Part shown: positions 6,541 through 10,000 of the stretch, piece after piece
How the letters are laid out: every line of letters starts with the position of its first letter
Position numbering within the stretch: position 1 is the first letter of the stretch
Assembly: GCA_012295275.1 (NCBI GenBank)
Contig: CM022673.1
Coordinates: 6,872,811-6,882,810 of the forward strand
Source of the DNA: Chrysomallon squamiferum
Taxonomy: Eukaryota > Mollusca > Gastropoda > Neomphalida > Peltospiridae
Length of the DNA stretch: 10,000 bases
Direction: 5' to 3'
Position numbers and translations under genes: made by a program
The notes under the pieces: model-generated
Told to the model about the DNA's origin: nothing
Databases searched by the model: none
The model's input: the letters and a program-made list of their open reading frames with translations, nothing else

Positions 6541-7545
6541 TATAGAAAAAAAAAAATGTTGCAGTTTTGAGCAATTTATTATTTGTTTTACTTTCATGAA
6601 CGAACCATTCTTTTAAACACTAAAGTTGTATATCTGTCAAGTGATGTGTAGGTGTTTTTAATGCAGTCATTTTGAACTATCGAATTTGGAAGCTTGTTTG
6701 AGAAATTTCATCGCTGTGACTTATCTAAATATATTTTTCATTGCCGTTAAAGCGTCTCATTTGGCTAAAAATTACAGTGCAGCGGCATGATGTGTAATTA
6801 CTTTTAAATTTAACTACAGTTTAAGTTAAGTGGCTTAAAAAGTGAGAAATTAAATTAATGAAAAATAAAGCTAAATTATTAAAACATTATACAGAATATA
6901 TTTAAAACTATTTTTAATGAATATAATGAATATAAAAAATATTTAAAAAAAAAAAAAAAAAAAAAAAATATCGTATTTATATATATAAATGATTTTTAAA
7001 AACGTTTTTTTTGGTATATTTTTTTTGGTAAATTGTGATTCATTTATTTATGTTAATTTTTGTATATTTCACGTTTTGCTGATACGTATTTTGTGCATGT
7101 AATTTTATGAATCGCCATTTTGTTGTATTTTTCTCAGGTTTGTCACCCAATAGTCGATATATTTTTTTCGTGTATTTCTTTGCGGGGGTATCGTTAAACA
7201 TTCATTCAGTTCAGTTCAGTTGCAATTTTATGTGCATTTTTTTATCATCGCTTTTGTTTTTTTCTATCTCTCACCGCAGATTTCTCTGATTCCGCGAAAT
7301 CCTTGTATATTTTGTCTGCTAAATTTAAGAATTATCCCCCTTGAGCTCTTGTATAAAGAATGACCGTCTTTGATATGTTAAAGGTATTGCCACATTTTCT
7401 ACATTTCACGATATTTCTATAAAAATTTCCCGGCATTTGACGTAAGTTGATAAAATTCAGTTTTGTAAACAAAATATTAAATTTATTTATTGGATACTAT
7501 TAAAAAATGTAAGAGAAAGAATTCATTTATGATTACAATTATTAA
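6541..7545. other. AT-rich unique spacer between inverted arrays
   Basis: About 1 kb of largely non-repetitive, AT-rich DNA. It contains an AATAAA at 6864-6869, an A24 run (6945-6968), TTCAG pentamers at about 7206-7220, acceptor-like sites ending at 7137 and 7279, and a CRE-like TGACGTAA at 7438-7445. The only open frame of note (7107-7289, plus) is Phe/Ser-rich and spans both acceptor-like sites. No gene is supported. Confidence 0.5.
6945..6968 (+). repeat. Poly(A), 24 bases
   Basis: Uninterrupted A24 about 75 bases after an AATAAA hexamer (6864-6869). This arrangement could be a retroposed 3' end, but the distance is longer than usual. Confidence 0.95.
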
Positions 7546-7548
7546 TAC

Positions 7549-7760
7549 TTTATATACATACACAGATACTTACCTGCCTATGTACATATATATGGACGGA
7601 CATAATATATACATATGTACAAACATACATATTTACGTACATTCATACATACATTACATATACATACTTACAAACATGCATACTTTCATGCATTTACACA
7701 TACATACATACATACATACATACATACATACATACACATACATATATGCCGTCGTACTTA
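7549..7760 (+). repeat. (CATA)n array
   Basis: TACA/CATA tetranucleotides with irregular parts at 7549-7690 and a pure (CATA) run of about ten copies at 7700-7735. It is the inverse complement of the (TATG)n array at 6343-6538. Thr/His/Tyr-rich open frames are repeat translations. Confidence 0.95.
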
Positions 7761-7796
7761 TATCCACATAAACACCTATGAAAATAAATACTCTAT

Positions 7797-7800
<4 letters not shown>

Positions 7801-7847
<47 letters not shown>

Positions 7848-7869
7848 GTACACACACGCACACACACAC

Positions 7870-7910
<41 letters not shown>
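7801..7910 (+). repeat. (CA)n microsatellite
   Basis: (CA)21 at 7801-7842, a short interruption with TCACGTA and CGCA, then about (AC)19 at 7871-7909. Alternating purine-pyrimidine DNA of this length can adopt Z-DNA. All Cys/Val or His/Thr frames here are artefacts. Confidence 0.98.
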
Positions 7911-7912
<2 letters not shown>

Positions 7913-7913
<1 letters not shown>

Positions 7914-8110
7914 CCTGAACAGCAGCACAGACAAAAGGGAGACGCTGTCCAACAAGTCTTTTATGAAATTTTGTACTGATTGGACATAACAAGTGATGAG
8001 ACATTTAAGACACGTGACTTGAATACAGAGTCGACGTCGACGTTCCACAGTAGCGACGTAATGTCTGATTTTCGCGTAGCAAACTGTCTCAACGCTTCGT
8101 AGATTAATAG
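7913..8110. other. CpG-bearing unique island between two CA arrays
   Basis: About 200 bases of complex sequence with at least eight CpGs. It holds CACGTGAC at 8011-8018 (E-box of the USF/MITF type), a perfect 12-bp palindrome GTCGACGTCGAC at 8030-8041, and CGACGTAA near 8054. A 22-bp stretch at 7960-7981 recurs with two mismatches at 9188-9208. No gene is recognised. Confidence 0.4.
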
Positions 8111-8124
8111 AAAAAAAAAAGAAA

Positions 8125-8200
8125 CACGCACACACACACACACGCAGACACGTACACACACACAAACACACACACACACAAACACACACATATATATATA
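8125..8200 (+). repeat. Second (CA)n tract ending in (TA)n
   Basis: CA repeats with AAAC, CGCAGA and CGTA interruptions to about 8190, followed by TATATATATATA. Preceded by A10 (8111-8120). Confidence 0.95.
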
Positions 8201-8218
8201 TAAAATAAATAAAAAATG

Positions 8219-8279
8219 TAATAATAATAATAATAATAAATAATAATAAATACTACTACTACATCTAATAATAATAAAC

Positions 8280-8332
<53 letters not shown>
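8219..8332 (+). repeat. (AAT)n with an ACT interlude
   Basis: AAT triplets at 8219-8249, a few ACT triplets (8251-8263), then AAT again, with an uninterrupted run of about 17 copies at 8280-8331. It has the same AAT/ACT composition as the tract at 4021-4097. Confidence 0.97.
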
Positions 8333-8336
<4 letters not shown>

Positions 8337-8399
8337 TTAATTAAAAACTAAAAAGTGTAAATGCTCACGTACACACACAAAGACACTTATTCAGGAAAC

Positions 8400-8423
8400 A
8401 ATCCATCCATCGATCCATCCATC
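8400..8423 (+). repeat. Short (ATCC)n tract
   Basis: Five to six ATCC copies with one CGATCC variant, related in motif to the large tract at 536-735. Confidence 0.85.
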
Positions 8424-8445
8424 TGTATTTCGTTCTTCGTTAAGT

Positions 8446-8452
<7 letters not shown>

Positions 8453-8490
<38 letters not shown>
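8453..8490 (+). repeat. Poly(A), 25 bases, followed by (TA)n
   Basis: A25 at 8453-8477, then TATATATATAT. The same A-run-then-TA pattern recurs at 9709-9745. Confidence 0.95.
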
Positions 8491-8630
8491 ATGGCTGTGC
8501 CGTATTAATTTTGTATCTGCATAATATTCGTTCTGTTCTGGGTACGGGTATGTGTGTTTGTCTGTGTGTGTGTGCGTTTATAACCACAATCCCCTAACTT
8601 CTATCTATTTTAGCAAAAGGCTGTGTGACA

Positions 8631-8815
8631 GGGCGGGCTTAATGTTCACACATTAATAGATATATCACTGTAACGTATTACTGTGACGATGGTTCAGAAA
8701 GTGGGATCAAGCGTGAACACTAAGGAAGTAAGCACAGGGTCAAAACGTCACAGGCTGTCGACCAATCAGATTTCGTTTTCGACCGATAGCTGCATATATT
8801 TATATATGTATACTT
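8631..8815 (+). promoter_or_regulatory. Promoter-like cluster: GC box, CRE half site, CCAAT box, TATA
   Basis: In order on the plus strand: GGGCGGG (8631-8637), a GC-box/Sp1-type site; ACGTCA (8745-8750), a CRE half site; ACCAATCAG (8761-8769), a strong NF-Y CCAAT box; and a TATA-like run, TATATTTATATA, near 8795-8806. The order is as expected for a plus-strand promoter with a start near 8830. The CCAAT-to-TATA spacing, about 30 bases, is shorter than typical. TATA-like sequence is common in this AT-rich DNA, so only the GC, CRE and CCAAT combination carries weight. Confidence 0.3.
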
Positions 8816-8846
8816 GTTGACCTGAATTAAAACAAAAACCGCATGA

Positions 8847-9238
8847 ATGAGCACACACGCGGAAATTAGAGAATATTCATCTTTTTATAACAAGGTAAGC
8901 AGGGAATCTGTTTATTACTAAACAAGCTATCGGCGAGTACACACACACACACACGCACACAGAGAGAGAGAGACAGACGGACACCCGCGCAGACACGGAT
9001 TACGATGCGCTGGTAAAGCCACTGCAAGAACCGAAAACAAACAAACAGTACGTTGAATATTTTTGTATATTTTTTTTTTACTATATTTGTGCTTGTCGTT
9101 TTAATATCAGTGATAGTACAGTGTCGAGGTTTTGGTGATACCTTATTTATATCGACATCCGAGTGGAAATATTTTTATAAAATTATGTTTATGAAATTTA
9201 TTACTGATTTTTATTCTGATCCTTTAGAAACATAGTAA
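8847..9238 (+). other. Speculative two-exon mini-gene (unrecognised)
   Basis: Downstream of the promoter-like cluster, an ATG at 8847 opens 16 codons (8847-8894) ending exactly at a good splice donor, AAG|GTAAGC, with the GT at 8895-8896. A possible acceptor, ACAG|T at 9121, follows T-rich sequence. It would join in the same phase to an open frame of 38 codons ending at a TAG at 9236-9238. The intron would be 227 bases. The predicted product (about 54 residues) has no recognised domain. Both ATG contexts are weak, an earlier out-of-frame ATG lies at 8843, and the acceptor's AG is preceded by a nearer AG at 9109-9110. An ATTAAA hexamer (9302-9307) lies about 65 bases past the stop. Most likely chance, but testable. 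Confidence 0.12.
8939..8980 (+). repeat. (AC)n(AG)n compound microsatellite
   Basis: About eight AC units, then CGCACAC, then about six AG units, then degenerate GACAGACGG. It lies inside the speculative intron. Confidence 0.95.
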
Positions 9239-9641
9239 CAGGTTAGAGACAGGAATTAATTAATGAATATTTATCAAACATTTTTTAAAATTTTAAATAT
9301 TATTAAAGCCAGTATAAATGATTAATATGCTATTTTGTTACTATTTTAAATATAGCCCTCACTTTATGTTTGGAAAAGCAATAAGCAGGGACTAATGTGT
9401 ACTATATCTATATTGGAAAGAAATATTAATAAAAATAATTTATTTTTAGAAACGACAATAAGTAGAACAGGTTTAATATATGTTTTTAGATTTGTAGAAT
9501 GTATTTTGTTATCGCTTTTCCACAATATTTTAACACTTCGAGCAAATGGAATGTTTGTTTTGTAATTTTTAATTTGTTTATTTTTTTTAAAATTATATAC
9601 ACAGACACCCTTTTGTTTTTGAAATATTTGTTGGGTTTTTG
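9239..9641. other. AT-rich unique sequence
   Basis: AT-rich, non-tandem sequence. Potential poly(A) signals are ATTAAA at 9302-9307 and AATAAA at 9428-9433. No open frame of convincing composition is present. The frame at 9499-9768 is Phe-rich and runs through homopolymers. Confidence 0.5.
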
Positions 9642-9681
9642 TTTTTTTTTTTTTTTTTTTAATGAATGTTTTCAGGTAATT
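9642..9681 (+). promoter_or_regulatory. Juxtaposed splice acceptor and donor-like motif
   Basis: A T19 run (9642-9660) is followed by AATGAATGTTTTCAG|GTAATT with the AG/GT boundary at 9675/9676. A polypyrimidine tract plus CAG directly abutting GTAA is the layout of a recursive splice site (ratchet point) as known from long insect introns. No exon is needed at such a site. T-rich DNA makes chance matches easy. Confidence 0.15.
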
Positions 9682-9708
9682 TCAATATATTCTCGTTTTG
9701 CTTATTGT

Positions 9709-9748
9709 AAAAAAAAAAAAAAAAAAAATTATATATATATTTATATAG
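9709..9748 (+). repeat. Poly(A), 20 bases, followed by AT repeat
   Basis: A20 at 9709-9728, then ATTATATATATATTTATATAG-type sequence. Confidence 0.95.
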
Positions 9749-9780
9749 TTCATCATTTTACTGATTAACTTATTGATTAA

Positions 9781-9795
9781 TTTTTTTTTTTTTTT
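9781..9795 (+). repeat. Poly(T), 15 bases
   Basis: T15 followed shortly by an A8 run (about 9804-9811), so it can fold back weakly on itself. Confidence 0.95.
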
Positions 9796-9909
9796 AATTT
9801 TTAAAAAAAACAATACTTAGCCTACTTCAAAAAGAACGTATGTTTTTATTTATTTTCTAATTTATTATTAATTTACCTGATCTTTATTCTTATATACCAA
9901 ACCGCAAAT

Positions 9910-9929
9910 CCGAAAACCGCATTTTTCGG
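9910..9929. repeat. Short perfect hairpin
   Basis: CCGAAAA (9910-9916) and TTTTCGG (9923-9929) are perfect inverse complements with a 6-nt loop, CCGCAT. The word AACCGCA also occurs twice nearby, as a direct repeat (about 9900 and 9915). No protein or element that uses it is recognised. Confidence 0.7.
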
Positions 9930-9974
9930 TTTCCTTGTAGTAATATTTGTACAGTCGGATTTGTTTTCATCTTT

Positions 9975-9999
9975 AAAAAAAAAAAAAAAAAAAAAAAAA
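9975..9999 (+). repeat. Poly(A), 25 bases, at the window edge
   Basis: A25 that ends one base before the window ends. What follows is not visible, so it could be the tail of a retroposon or a longer tract. Confidence 0.95.
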
Positions 10000-10000
10000 G

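Noticed and set aside
6303-6545. Tyr/Cys/Val/Met-rich frame
   Set aside because: Translation of the TATG array.
7280-7382. Possible internal exon between an acceptor-like CCGCAG and AAAG|GTATTG
   Set aside because: The donor is weak, the frames are short and unremarkable, and there is no partner exon nearby.
7615-8281. Several frames on both strands with long Thr-His or Cys-Val runs
   Set aside because: All arise from CATA and CA arrays. The short unique part between the arrays is in different frames and matches nothing known.
9053-9238. Apparent small secreted protein with an N-terminal hydrophobic signal
   Set aside because: The frame opens with TTG, not ATG, and the hydrophobic stretch is T-rich DNA. 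Only its last 38 codons are kept, in the speculative spliced model.

Overview
This window reads as non-coding DNA from an animal nuclear genome. It is very AT-rich and crowded with di-, tri- and tetranucleotide microsatellites, poly(A)/poly(T) tracts of 15-25 bases and short minisatellites. No compact coding, operons, ribosome binding sites or prokaryotic features are visible. The mixture of (ATCC)n, (CAGT)n, (TATG/CATA)n, (CA)n, (ATC)n and (AAT)n resembles cephalopod or other mollusc intergenic and intronic DNA. A decayed tRNA-like fragment near 5.7 kb is loosely reminiscent of cephalopod tRNA-derived SINEs. The lineage is an inference, not something the sequence proves.

Layout: 1-480 is unique AT-rich DNA. 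536-900 is a degenerate ATCC-type repeat. 901-1400 is moderately complex DNA with one unrecognised 76-codon open frame on the minus strand. 1415-1672 is a (CAGT)n tract grading into a 28-bp minisatellite. 1745-2000 is T-rich and CA-rich repeat. 2000-2480 is a unique island. 2487-2614 is a TATG/GT array ending in an inverted repeat. 2719-4200 is a long, strongly A-skewed low-complexity block holding an 18-bp minisatellite and compound triplet repeats. 4200-4570 is a short unique stretch followed by a purine tract. 4593-4662 is (ATC)n. 4957-5056 is another compound triplet tract. 5057-5396 is the richest unique island, with a consensus CRE inside an inverted repeat. 5399-5870 carries poly(T), GT, CT, a SINE-like relic, poly(A) and a 48-bp tandem duplication. 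6343-6540 (TATG)n and 7549-7760 (CATA)n are oppositely oriented arrays around about 1 kb of unique AT-rich sequence. 7800-8332 is CA/AAT repeat with a CpG-bearing island at 7913-8110. 8620-8900 has a promoter-like cluster followed by a good splice donor. 9000-10000 is AT-rich with several long homopolymers.

No gene is supported with confidence. Nearly all open frames are translations of repeats or AT-rich DNA, giving runs such as Ser, Met, Val-Cys or Thr-His, and several start at non-ATG codons. The most interesting parts are the unique islands between the repeats. These are the 8.6-8.9 kb promoter-like cluster with a possible tiny spliced frame, the 5.1-5.4 kb CRE island, the 28-bp minisatellite that appears to have grown from a neighbouring microsatellite, and a juxtaposed acceptor/donor motif at 9675/9676. 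I found no convincing new biological system. A reasonable reading is intergenic or long-intron DNA of a repeat-rich invertebrate.
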